5,394 bases of DNA from Flavobacterium sp. (GCA_030152225.1 JASLHL010000347.1:1-5394), one strand, 5' to 3'. Positions 1 through 4,892 are shown, counted from the first letter of the stretch. Made by a program: numbers and translations. Notes: generated by a model not told the origin, from the letters alone.

Positions 1-284
1 GCCTGCAAATATACTAAAAAAAATAGAGTATAAATAAATATATCACAATATATAAACATTAAACATAATAAATAATCAAAACAATAACGAAAAATAACAC
101 ATTATTATTAAAATAAAATGTTATTTTTAAATTGATCTAGCTTGTAGTTCATTAAATGTGATAAAAGTGTTATTTATTTTAAAAAAACGCAATTTAAAAA
201 AACACAACTACCTAATTAACAACAACTTACACTTGCTAAAAATGATTATACTCGATTATTTCACTAGATAAGGAGCGCTAATTC
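1..284. other. AT-rich intergenic stretch, no gene seen
   Basis: This stretch is extremely AT-rich by eye, with poly-A and poly-T tracts, and holds no open frame of credible length or composition. An exact TAnnTTTG match on the minus strand (TATATTTG, reading from 13 down to 6) could be the -7 box of a gene lying to the left of the window. No -33 element is visible at the right distance, so the match may be chance in such AT-rich DNA. Apart from the inverted repeat at 90-128, nothing else is supported. Confidence 0.6.
90..128. repeat. 10-bp perfect inverted repeat in AT-rich spacer
   Basis: AAAAATAACA at 90-99 is the exact reverse complement of TGTTATTTTT at 119-128, with a 19-bp spacer. A third related half-site, GTGTTATT, lies at 167-174 and is the reverse complement of 93-100. 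This could be a protein-binding site or a weak hairpin. In DNA this AT-rich a chance origin is quite possible. Confidence 0.35.
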
Positions 285-335
285 TCATTCTTGCCTTTCT
301 TTTGATTGCCAAAGTCTCTTGGTGCGATTTATATT

Positions 336-408
336 CCGATGGGGCGGATTTAACATCAAACGCAATCTAGCACAAGCTAACGCACAGATTGCAAATCCGC
401 GTGATCGG
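336..408. repeat. Head-to-head pair of REP-like units
   Basis: CCGATGGGGCGGATTT at 336-351 faces AAATCCGCGTGATCGG at 393-408. The reverse complement of the second arm matches the first at 13 of 16 positions, so the pair is a large imperfect stem-loop with a 41-nt loop. The loop contains a further nested pairing, GCAATCT (362-368) with AGATTGC (386-392), and inside that TAGC-ACAA-GCTA (368-379). Read on the minus strand, the right arm plus its flank (GCGGATTTGCAATCTGTG) is clearly the same repeat as the tandem array beyond position 4988. It resembles the palindromic REP elements mobilised by RAYT (Y1-type) transposases. That assignment is inference, and no RAYT gene is in the window. Confidence 0.7.
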
Positions 409-427
409 TATCCCCCAAAATGGGGCA

Positions 428-463
428 TAAAAAAAAGGATGTTCACCTGGAACATCCCTTTTT
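428..463 (-). terminator. Intrinsic terminator of the DUF6266-type gene
   Basis: The arms GGATGTTC (437-444) and GAACATCC (450-457) form an 8-bp perfect stem with a 5-nt loop. On the minus strand it begins 13 nt after the stop codon at 470-472 and is followed by a run of eight T (positions 436 to 429). On the plus strand the stem is followed by CTTTTT, so it could work in both directions, but no plus-strand gene ends here. Confidence 0.85.
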
Positions 464-469
464 CATTCA

Positions 470-1108
470 CTAGTTTTCTTCTCCAATAGGCAGATAAAGA
501 CTAGTACTACACTCCGTATTGCTCAAGTTGCTAAAAAAGAACCAAATGGCGCAATTAGCAGCATCAAAGCTCTCCGGTAGTGGTGTAGAAAAACTAGCTG
601 CGTCACGTCGAACCACGCGTTCAAAAACACGCATGATTTTCTGTTGCTTTTCGTATACCAAAATAGTGAGCAAATCTGTAGCTGCTGCAAGTCCCGAAGC
701 TATAGCGGAAGGCCAAGCGAGGTTCAGGGTGTCATTTTCTACTGTCACACTGTTCATCGGTACGGTTGGTATACTACCTTTGCTTACTACTACCTTGTCT
801 AATCGAATCGCAAAACCATCTTGCTCTGGCGCTATCGCTTCTTGTAGGTGATAGGATAAGGCTAAATTTACTTTAGACTTTAGTCCGCGATCCGTACCGA
901 AATAGCGGTTAAACAGTGCGTTAAATGGCTGTAAAAAATTAGACATTAACTTGAATTTACTTCGCTGTTCCACCTGTAGCTTTGATGGTTTTTTTCCTGA
1001 TTTTCGCGGAATAGCTCTAATAATGTTTTTACCTCTCCAGTTTGCACCTACTACCGTACCTACTTTGCCGCTAACGCCGCCTAAAATTCCTCTTTTAATT
1101 TCTGCCAT
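470..1108 (-). CDS. DUF6266-type protein of unknown function
   Basis: This is a 212-residue protein. Its N-terminus carries the glycine-rich signature I associate with the Bacteroidetes family DUF6266: G7, G10-G11, S13-G14-K15-V16-G17, G21, then W24-R25-G26 and R31, followed by a basic patch (R35 to K43) and a Q-x2-QR-x2-F segment (45-52). The rest looks mixed beta-rich, with no signal peptide, membrane segment or catalytic motif that I can see. The length is close to what I recall for the family. The family's function is unknown to me and I assign none. The gene stands alone, with its own terminator directly downstream and a plausible promoter 74-81 bp upstream. The ATG at 1106-1108 is chosen because it immediately precedes the conserved MAEIKRG start; no Shine-Dalgarno sequence is visible, as is common in Bacteroidetes. 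The overlapping plus-strand frames look like shadows of this gene. Confidence 0.85.
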   Translation of the reverse strand: MAEIKRGILGGVSGKVGTVVGANWRGKNIIRAIPRKSGKKPSKLQVEQRSKFKLMSNFLQPFNALFNRYFGTDRGLKSKVNLALSYHLQEAIAPEQDGFAIRLDKVVVSKGSIPTVPMNSVTVENDTLNLAWPSAIASGLAAATDLLTILVYEKQQKIMRVFERVVRRDAASFSTPLPESFDAANCAIWFFFSNLSNTECSTSLYLPIGEEN

Positions 1109-1181
1109 AATTTACGTTGTTTACTGTTACTATTTATTTTACAATTACGCTTTGCTATTCACGTTTTTCATGAATACACTG

Positions 1182-1189
1182 CAAACTTA
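1182..1189 (-). promoter_or_regulatory. Candidate -7 box for the DUF6266-type gene
   Basis: On the minus strand this reads TAAGTTTG, an exact match to the Bacteroidetes sigma-ABfr -7 consensus TAnnTTTG. A TTTC, one base off the -33 TTTG, lies 19 nt further upstream, within the expected spacing. Transcription would start near 1175, giving a leader of about 65 nt. No experimental support exists in the sequence itself. Confidence 0.4.
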
Positions 1190-1204
1190 CATCAGTCAAA
1201 ATTA

Positions 1205-1327
1205 ACCTGAAATACCCCCTTTCCTATTCTTCCCTTATTGGGAAAACAAAAGCACAATTGTCCTTATTTAGCGCTATAAAAAACACATAAATAATTGTTT
1301 TTCAGCCGTTTACCTTGTTTTGTTTTC
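1205..1327. other. Intergenic stretch without a gene
   Basis: This is part of the 327-bp gap between the two minus-strand genes. It contains a small hairpin (TTCCC 1230-1234 with GGGAA 1240-1244) and an AT-rich inverted repeat (TTATTTA 1264-1270 with TAAATAA 1287-1293) followed by a plus-strand T-run. Neither is strong enough to call a terminator. GTTTACC at 1308-1314 is the reverse complement of GGTAAAC at 1348-1354, inside the next structure. Confidence 0.5.
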
Positions 1328-1419
1328 GTTTTGTTTGGGTCTTCTTCGGTAAACCTGAGTATTTACGGGGGATTACCGCCCATTTACCGAAGCTGACTCA
1401 AACATGACCCGAACAAAAC
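1328..1419. repeat. Long bistable imperfect inverted repeat
   Basis: The core is perfect over 10 bp: CTTCGGTAAA (1344-1353) with TTTACCGAAG (1383-1392), around a 29-nt loop. Outside it, the left arm GTTTTGTTTGGGTC (1328-1341) pairs with GACCCGAACAAAAC (1406-1419), with a single T-G wobble, leaving a 2-nt bulge on the left and 13 nt on the right. Alternatively, TGTTTGGGTC (1332-1341) pairs with GACTCAAACA (1395-1404) with one wobble, leaving a symmetric 2x2 internal loop. The right side therefore carries two tandem, slightly different copies of the same arm. It lies just past the stop of the minus-strand small gene, but no T-run follows on either strand, so it is not a standard intrinsic terminator. 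It could be a cruciform, a recombination or origin site, or an mRNA 3' structure. Confidence 0.8.
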
Positions 1420-1435
1420 CCACCCTCTTTCCGGT

Positions 1436-1642
1436 TTACTGCAAGAAAGTAAGCACTTCTTCTTCGTCTAAACTCATGTACAAACAAAACTCTTTGCAGG
1501 TAACTAATGCGCCTGAAGGCTTTTGGAACTGTCGGCGAACCCTAATTAAAATTTTCAAGGCTGTTCTATAGCTGAGCCCTGTAAGGAGCATCACATCAGT
1601 AGGATAAATAATAATTCTTCCTCGTTTTTTCATTTTACTCAT
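1436..1642 (-). CDS. Small putative helix-turn-helix DNA-binding protein
   Basis: This 68-residue protein has a basic N-terminus (K3, K5-K6-R7, R9) and then IIIYPTDVMLLTGLSYRTALKIL (residues 10-32). That segment has the shape of a helix-turn-helix in which the second helix follows 'TGLSYRTA'. A second segment, VTCKEFCLYMSLDEEEVLTFL (47-67), resembles the 'visxxEFaxytgi' end of small excisionase- or AlpA-like regulators common in flavobacterial genomes. I recognise the pattern but no named gene. M4 (1631-1633) is an alternative start; neither start has a clear Shine-Dalgarno sequence. A perfect palindrome lies 24 bp upstream over a possible -7 box, which suggests autoregulation. The likely role is a local transcriptional regulator or a directionality factor of an integrated element. 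The gene is divergent from the DUF5675-type unit. Confidence 0.65.
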   Translation of the reverse strand: MSKMKKRGRIIIYPTDVMLLTGLSYRTALKILIRVRRQFQKPSGALVTCKEFCLYMSLDEEEVLTFLQ

Positions 1643-1665
1643 CGGATTTGATTTTGCGATTAATA

Positions 1666-1679
1666 GGCTAAAGTTAGCC
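1666..1679. promoter_or_regulatory. Palindromic operator candidate upstream of the small HTH gene
   Basis: GGCTAA-AG-TTAGCC is a perfect 6+6 palindrome with a 2-bp centre. It sits 24 bp upstream of the start of the minus-strand HTH gene. On that strand it contains TAACTTTA, one base from the TAnnTTTG -7 consensus, with a TTG 22 bp further upstream. A protein bound here would cover the promoter, which fits a self-repressing small regulator. This is inference from position. Confidence 0.45.
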
Positions 1680-1819
1680 GAAATGGGAATGAAATAGCCA
1701 ATAGTACGCTACTCGGTTCATCAGGAATCGAGAAGGACAATTTCACCTTTTTTACTCCTTTGTATGGACACGTATTCCCAAACACGCCCCTGCCTCTTTT
1801 ATCGCTCGAAAGTTTCTAA

Positions 1820-1827
1820 CACCTTTG
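1820..1827 (+). promoter_or_regulatory. Weak -7 box candidate for the DUF5675-type unit
   Basis: CACCTTTG differs from TAnnTTTG at one defined position, and a TTTT lies 19 bp upstream where TTTG is expected at -33. Transcription would start near 1834, giving an A-rich leader of about 35 nt. No better match is present between 1740 and 1867. Support is thin. Confidence 0.25.
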
Positions 1828-1867
1828 CCATAAAGGAAATAAGAACAACAAAACAAACCACAATTGT

Positions 1868-2308
1868 ATGGGTACACTAGTATTACATCGGCTGTATTTG
1901 CCCGAAGCCACCCATGGGCTTCTGCAATTTGACGGCCAAGACATTTGCCTCACCCTAGAGCTTCCATGGGCGGCCAATCAAGCGTATATCTCTTGCATAC
2001 CGGAGGGAACCTATCCTGTGTTCCATCGGCACAATGAGCGCTTCCAATCTCATCTTGAAGTCAAGAAAGTGCCTGATCGAAGCCTGATTTTGTTTCACCC
2101 TGCAAACAATGCAAAATACGACTTGAAAGGTTGTATTGCCCCTGTCAGTCAACTTCTGGCTCCCCTTTGGGGGAGTCGTTCGCGAATAGCTATGCGCAAG
2201 CTACTCGCCGCCGTAGAAGAAGCGCTAATTGACCAAGGCGTACAGCTTCAAATACAGGAAGCACAAGCATTAACTATTGTTCAACAAATTAAAAAAGGAA
2301 AACTATGA
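1868..2308 (+). CDS. DUF5675-type protein, possible cell-wall-active enzyme
   Basis: This 146-residue protein matches my recollection of the Bacteroidetes family DUF5675: an N-terminal 'LVLHRLYLPEATHG' strand (4-17), 'LELPWAANQ' (30-38), 'SCIPEGTYPVFHR' (42-54), 'VPDRSLILFHPANN' (68-81) and 'LKGCIAPVS' (86-94). There is no signal peptide or membrane segment. The conserved H77 followed by G88-C89-I90 recalls the His...GC arrangement of YkuD-type L,D-transpeptidases, though the spacing is shorter and the fold is not shown; the biochemical role is therefore unproven. The C-terminal tail (about 105-146) looks helical and is more variable. It overlaps the next gene by the four bases ATGA, so the two are almost certainly co-translated. 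The ATG at 1868 starts right at the conserved first strand. The leader is A-rich, without a well-placed Shine-Dalgarno sequence. Confidence 0.8.
   Translation: MGTLVLHRLYLPEATHGLLQFDGQDICLTLELPWAANQAYISCIPEGTYPVFHRHNERFQSHLEVKKVPDRSLILFHPANNAKYDLKGCIAPVSQLLAPLWGSRSRIAMRKLLAAVEEALIDQGVQLQIQEAQALTIVQQIKKGKL
2291..2300 (+). promoter_or_regulatory. Ribosome binding site for the 69-residue gene
   Basis: AAAAAAGGAA ends 4 nt before the ATG at 2305. It is one of the few recognisable Shine-Dalgarno-like sequences in the window. It lies inside the end of the DUF5675-type gene and, together with the ATGA stop-start overlap, supports both this start choice and translational coupling. Confidence 0.6.
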
Positions 2309-2514
2309 AACAAATTCTTTTGCGAGCCCAAGCTCCCACACCGCGATTTTTCAAAATCTTGCGTACCATTGGTTTAAGTTTAGCTGCTATTAGTGGTGGT
2401 ATTCTCGCCGCACCTGTAGTCTTACCTGCCGTTATTACTACTGTTGCTACCTACTTAGCCGTAGTTGGTGGTATTGTTTCCGCCATTAGTCAGATTACAG
2501 TAGACGATGAATAG
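2305..2514 (+). CDS. Small hydrophobic, holin-sized membrane protein
   Basis: This is a 69-residue protein of unrecognised family. The N-terminus is basic (K2, R7, R14, K17, R20). Residues 22-64 are almost wholly hydrophobic and rich in Ala, Gly, Val and Ile, with prolines at 37 and 41 that could turn a two-helix hairpin (about 22-40 and 42-64). The last three residues are acidic (DDE). This charge layout suits an inner-membrane protein. Its size, topology and direct coupling to a possible wall-active DUF5675-type protein recall holin/lysis pairs, but there is no sequence signature to prove it. A simple membrane anchor or partner for the upstream protein is equally possible. Codon use and base composition look like the upstream gene. 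The transcript probably ends at the terminator about 125 bp downstream. Confidence 0.75.
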   Translation: MKQILLRAQAPTPRFFKILRTIGLSLAAISGGILAAPVVLPAVITTVATYLAVVGGIVSAISQITVDDE

Positions 2515-2637
2515 CCTGCTGTTTTTCCCTACCTACTGCTAGCTGTGTGTAACAGAACCCCCTTGGTCTAACAATGAGACACTGTACTTCTCCTCTTGTG
2601 GTTAGCTAGGTTTGTTCTGCTTATCGAAGCCAAACAA

Positions 2638-2673
2638 AAAAGAGGACAGCTACCTTGCGTACTGTCCTCTTTT
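2638..2673. terminator. Strong bidirectional terminator
   Basis: AAAAGAGGACAG (2638-2649) pairs perfectly with CTGTCCTCTTTT (2662-2673), and the loop can extend by TAC (2651-2653) with GTA (2659-2661). An A-run precedes it and a T-run follows it, so it can stop transcripts from both sides. It would serve the plus-strand DUF5675-type pair ending at 2514 and the minus-strand RteC-type gene ending at 2751. The stretch from 2515 to 2637 shows no further supportable feature. Confidence 0.85.
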
Positions 2674-2692
2674 CCTTTGCTTCCATGCGCCA

Positions 2693-2738
2693 GCCTAGGC
2701 GTTACTAAACGACGCCCTATAGGCGATACGATTCGCCT
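2693..2738. repeat. Cluster of GGCG-armed hairpins
   Basis: Three small palindromes lie back to back: GCCTAGGC (2693-2700, perfect), GGCGT (2698-2702) with ACGCC (2712-2716), and AGGCGA (2721-2726) with TCGCCT (2733-2738). They sit between the RteC-type stop codon and the bidirectional terminator, in the 3' untranslated part of that transcript. They may protect the mRNA end or form part of a structured RNA. Their function is unknown. Confidence 0.5.
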
Positions 2739-2750
2739 TAGCTAGCCGTC

Positions 2751-3554
2751 TTATTCTGCATATTCCTCCCATTTTCCCTTAAAATGTTGATGCATTTCTG
2801 TCACAAAATTTGGCTCGAAATTCTTTCGCTTTTTACAAGCATGGAGGGTTTGAAAAAAGTTTTTGCTAATTTTTATTCCAAATAGTGCACCAAAAGCATC
2901 TGCCCATGTGATCAAGTTATCTCTGTCTTGATACTCTCCATTGCAACAGCTCGCTGTATAGACCAGCAAACACAAATCTATCTTGGATCGTTTCCATTGC
3001 AAAACAGCGCAATCACTCTGATCCATGCGATAAAAAAAATCCCCTTCGAGTTGTTTAATAATCAGCTGTAAGGCGCTAAAATAAACCCCATAAAAGGCGG
3101 GATAGTTGGCATCAAAAAAGGGCCATTCCTCTTGTGCATCTTTCGCCAAAATATAGGCTTTACCCTCGGTATAATCGGTCTGAAGTTCATTTGAACAAAA
3201 TGCGTTATATTGATAAAACGCCTGCAATCGATACTGCTTATAGTGCAGTAATTGTTGACTGATATACGCATTTCTTTCGCTGGGAAATGAGGGACGTAAG
3301 CTGTGGAATATAGTCATTTCACGACAATACAGATAGTAACAATGCACTTCGAAAAACTGATTTTCATAAAAAAAGCACTCCTCTTTGCGGGATCTAAAGG
3401 CACTATTCTGCGCAATTGTGCACATATCATGGAGTATTTTTCTCCATTGGTGGGTATAGGCTGACCATTCTTCAACAGAAATCGTCGAAATCTGTTCCAT
3501 TTTTTCAATTAATTGCATTTTTTGTTGCATGCAATCGCTTACTTTCTTTTTCAT
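2751..3554 (-). CDS. RteC-domain protein, putative excision/transfer regulator
   Basis: This 267-residue protein looks like a full-length RteC family member. The central part (about 59-136) carries the family's FF...Y-x3-E pattern and the long amphipathic 'HYKQYRLQAFYQYNAF' helix. The C-terminal part has the hallmark 'LQWKRSKIDLCLLVY' (185-199, family W-x-x-SK-x-DL), then 'AFGALFGIKISKNFF' (220-234) and 'KKRKNFEPNFVTEMHQHF' (241-258). In CTnDOT-type conjugative transposons RteC binds DNA and activates the excision operon, under control of the RteA/RteB two-component system. Neither partner nor an excision gene is visible here, so its target is unknown. It is rich in cysteine (11 residues). 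It is divergent from the HTH/ATPase operon across a 179-bp spacer holding two inverted repeats, which fits control of that operon, of itself, or both. The ATG at 3552-3554 follows a hairpin by 2 nt. Confidence 0.75.
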   Translation of the reverse strand: MKKKVSDCMQQKMQLIEKMEQISTISVEEWSAYTHQWRKILHDMCTIAQNSAFRSRKEECFFYENQFFEVHCYYLYCREMTIFHSLRPSFPSERNAYISQQLLHYKQYRLQAFYQYNAFCSNELQTDYTEGKAYILAKDAQEEWPFFDANYPAFYGVYFSALQLIIKQLEGDFFYRMDQSDCAVLQWKRSKIDLCLLVYTASCCNGEYQDRDNLITWADAFGALFGIKISKNFFQTLHACKKRKNFEPNFVTEMHQHFKGKWEEYAE

Positions 3555-3556
3555 TG

Positions 3557-3589
3557 TTTATTTAGCTTTTTTAGCGTCGTCTAAATAAA
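3557..3589. promoter_or_regulatory. Inverted repeat abutting the RteC-type start codon
   Basis: TTTATTTAG (3557-3565) is the exact reverse complement of CTAAATAAA (3581-3589), with a 15-bp spacer. On the minus strand the hairpin ends 2 nt before the ATG of the RteC-type gene. It would either bury the ribosome landing region in the mRNA or, as DNA, form an operator in the leader. The arms are AT-rich, which weakens the case, but a 9-bp perfect match exactly at the start codon is notable. Confidence 0.5.
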
Positions 3590-3633
3590 AGAAAAACAAG
3601 AAAAAAAATACAACAAATCGTAAAAAGCGTCAT

Positions 3634-3659
3634 TATTCCATTCACTATACACAGGAATA
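3634..3659. promoter_or_regulatory. Inverted repeat in the divergent spacer, operator candidate
   Basis: TATTCC (3634-3639) and GGAATA (3654-3659) are inverted around a 14-bp spacer, so their centres are about two helical turns apart. That suits a dimeric DNA-binding protein. The site lies midway between the RteC-type and HTH genes. Binding by either protein is a guess from position. Confidence 0.35.
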
Positions 3660-3733
3660 GAACAAATCAAGACTATTAGTAAATGATTCAATATACCTTG
3701 AGTGGCTACATTCGCTTCATCAACACATGAGGT

Positions 3734-4240
3734 ATGAACTATATTAAACATTTAAACAGTTGGTTTGAGATTTTACAAACCAAGACCGAAGCCACCCCTA
3801 CGCATATTGCTTTATATGTGATACTCTTTCACCTGTGGAATCAACATCGGTTTGCCCCTTCCTTCGGAATTAATCGGCAGCATATTGTACATCTCTGCAA
3901 AATAGGCAGCAACAGCACCTACAGTAAATGCATGAGAGAACTAAACGCCTGGGGATGGATAATTTATAAGCCAAGTAAGTCCAAATACGGCGTGAGTCAA
4001 GTGTCGATCGTGCCCTATCAACAGCTTATCAAACAGCAGTTTCCTCCTACTGCTGGGCTTGATGCAAACCACAGTACGACAGCAGTAGCTACTCCGAGTA
4101 GTACACCAAGTAGTACACCGAGTAGTGATGCAAGTACAACGCAAGCAGTGGATCACTTATTAAAACAACAAAAGGAGAAAGAAGAAAATACAAAACAGGA
4201 CAATAGTAAATTAATAAATAAATTTTATGAGCCACTTTAA
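3734..4240 (+). CDS. Winged-helix-like DNA-binding protein, putative replication or transcription factor
   Basis: This 168-residue protein has a folded N-terminal half resembling HTH proteins of Bacteroidetes mobile elements: 'YIKHLNSWFE' (3-12), 'PTHIALYVILFHLWNQHRF' (22-40), a turn and recognition region 'INRQHIVHLCKIGSNSTYSKCMRELNAWGWI' (46-76) and a basic wing 'YKPSKSKYGVSQVSI' (78-92). Residues about 104-136 are a low-complexity Thr/Ser/Ala linker containing TPSSTPSSTPSSD. The tail is charged (K144-K154). It overlaps the ATPase gene by 14 bp, so the pair is probably co-translated. The gene order (DNA-binding protein, then DnaC-like ATPase) suggests that it marks an origin and the ATPase loads the helicase; a plain transcriptional regulator is the alternative. 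GAGG ends just 1 nt before the ATG, which is too close for a normal Shine-Dalgarno. It is also pairable with CTTCAT at 3715-3720. The start is kept because the conserved helix begins at once. Confidence 0.75.
   Translation: MNYIKHLNSWFEILQTKTEATPTHIALYVILFHLWNQHRFAPSFGINRQHIVHLCKIGSNSTYSKCMRELNAWGWIIYKPSKSKYGVSQVSIVPYQQLIKQQFPPTAGLDANHSTTAVATPSSTPSSTPSSDASTTQAVDHLLKQQKEKEENTKQDNSKLINKFYEPL
4091..4126 (+). repeat. In-frame 12-bp minisatellite encoding TPSS
   Basis: There are three tandem 12-bp units, ACTCCGAGTAGT, ACACCAAGTAGT and ACACCGAGTAGT, each coding for Thr-Pro-Ser-Ser. The units differ only at two positions. The unit length is a multiple of three, so gain or loss of units would keep the frame and only lengthen or shorten the linker of the HTH protein. 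Confidence 0.85.
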
Positions 4241-4862
4241 AATACAATTAGAGGATACTTTTAAATTCCATGTAGAAAAACGAAAAAAGATCTATGAGCT
4301 CGAACGCTGTGAAGCCTTTATACTCGAACGCGGTAAGGACATCTATGGGCATCATTTTATGATGAGTTTACATCAACGGCAAACGTTTTATAAGTTGCTT
4401 GCCTATGCTATTGAAGATGCCGATACGATGGCGGAACACAACCTCGATCCCCGTAAAGGACTTTTGTTGATGGGGGCACAGCAAACGGGAAAAACGGCCT
4501 ATATGCGGTTGATTCAGTATTTTTTTTCACGCCGACGTCTTTACCTCATCAAAAGTAGCAGACTCCTCGCTCAAGATTTTTCCTGCCAAGGCTATGAAGC
4601 TTTTACGCCTTTATTTGCGCCAAATGCCAAGGTAATATGCCTCGATAATATAGGAACAGAACAACAGGCCAAGTTCTACGGTTCTACTTGCGATGTAGTT
4701 CAGAATACACTCGAACATTTTTATGAACAGCGCTTTGACCTCGCCTATCCGCGCTTGCATTTTACCACTTCTCTTTCGGCAAATGAACTAGAGAAAAAAT
4801 ACGGGATCGGTTTTAGGCAGATGCTAAAAGAAATGGTCAACGTTATTGTTTGTGAGCACTAA
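4227..4862 (+). CDS. AAA+ ATPase of DnaC/IstB type
   Basis: This 211-residue protein has a P-loop GAQQTGKT (83-90, Walker A) and VICLDNIGTE (136-145, Walker B). A sensor-1-like LHFTTSLSANELEKKYG (177-193) follows, then a C-terminal FRQMLKEMVNVI (196-207) with R197 as the only candidate arginine finger. The N-terminal 75 residues are helical and charged and would carry the partner contact. DnaC-type proteins load the replicative helicase; IstB-type proteins assist a transposase. No transposase gene is adjacent, and the partner upstream is a DNA-binding protein, so helicase loading is favoured. Two oddities: the second Walker B acid is N141 instead of the usual D, and the arginine-rich box after 'YG' seems thinned out compared with relatives I recall. 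Activity may therefore be altered. It starts inside the HTH gene (14-bp overlap). REP-like repeats begin right after its stop, and no terminator is evident. Confidence 0.8.
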   Translation: MSHFKIQLEDTFKFHVEKRKKIYELERCEAFILERGKDIYGHHFMMSLHQRQTFYKLLAYAIEDADTMAEHNLDPRKGLLLMGAQQTGKTAYMRLIQYFFSRRRLYLIKSSRLLAQDFSCQGYEAFTPLFAPNAKVICLDNIGTEQQAKFYGSTCDVVQNTLEHFYEQRFDLAYPRLHFTTSLSANELEKKYGIGFRQMLKEMVNVIVCEH

Positions 4863-4892
4863 GCGCAAAGGCAAAACACAAGCTGTATCTGA

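Noticed and set aside
285..470. Minus-strand open frame of 61 codons
   Set aside because: It reads through the terminator and the REP-like pair. The residues GYRSRGFAIC are simply the repeat translated, and there is no ribosome binding site.
519..851. Plus-strand open frame of 110 codons
   Set aside because: It lies wholly antisense inside the well-supported DUF6266-type gene.
951..1205. Plus-strand open frame of 84 codons
   Set aside because: It is mostly antisense to the conserved N-terminus of the DUF6266-type gene. The apparent hydrophobic tail comes from AT-rich spacer.
1328..1419. Intrinsic terminator of the small HTH gene
   Set aside because: Neither strand has a T-run after the stem; the minus strand continues with A-rich sequence.
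1955..2152. Minus-strand open frame of 65 codons
   Set aside because: It is a shadow of the DUF5675-type gene.
3062..3508. Two minus-strand open frames of 64 and 69 codons
   Set aside because: They are alternative frames inside the RteC-type gene, without start signals of their own.
3941..4156. Minus-strand open frame of 71 codons, rich in Cys and Thr
   Set aside because: It is antisense to the HTH gene. Its Cys/Thr richness comes from the 12-bp repeat read backwards.
4227..4862. IstB helper of an IS21-type insertion sequence
   Set aside because: No IstA transposase gene is adjacent and no IS ends are seen; the upstream partner is an HTH protein translationally overlapped with it.
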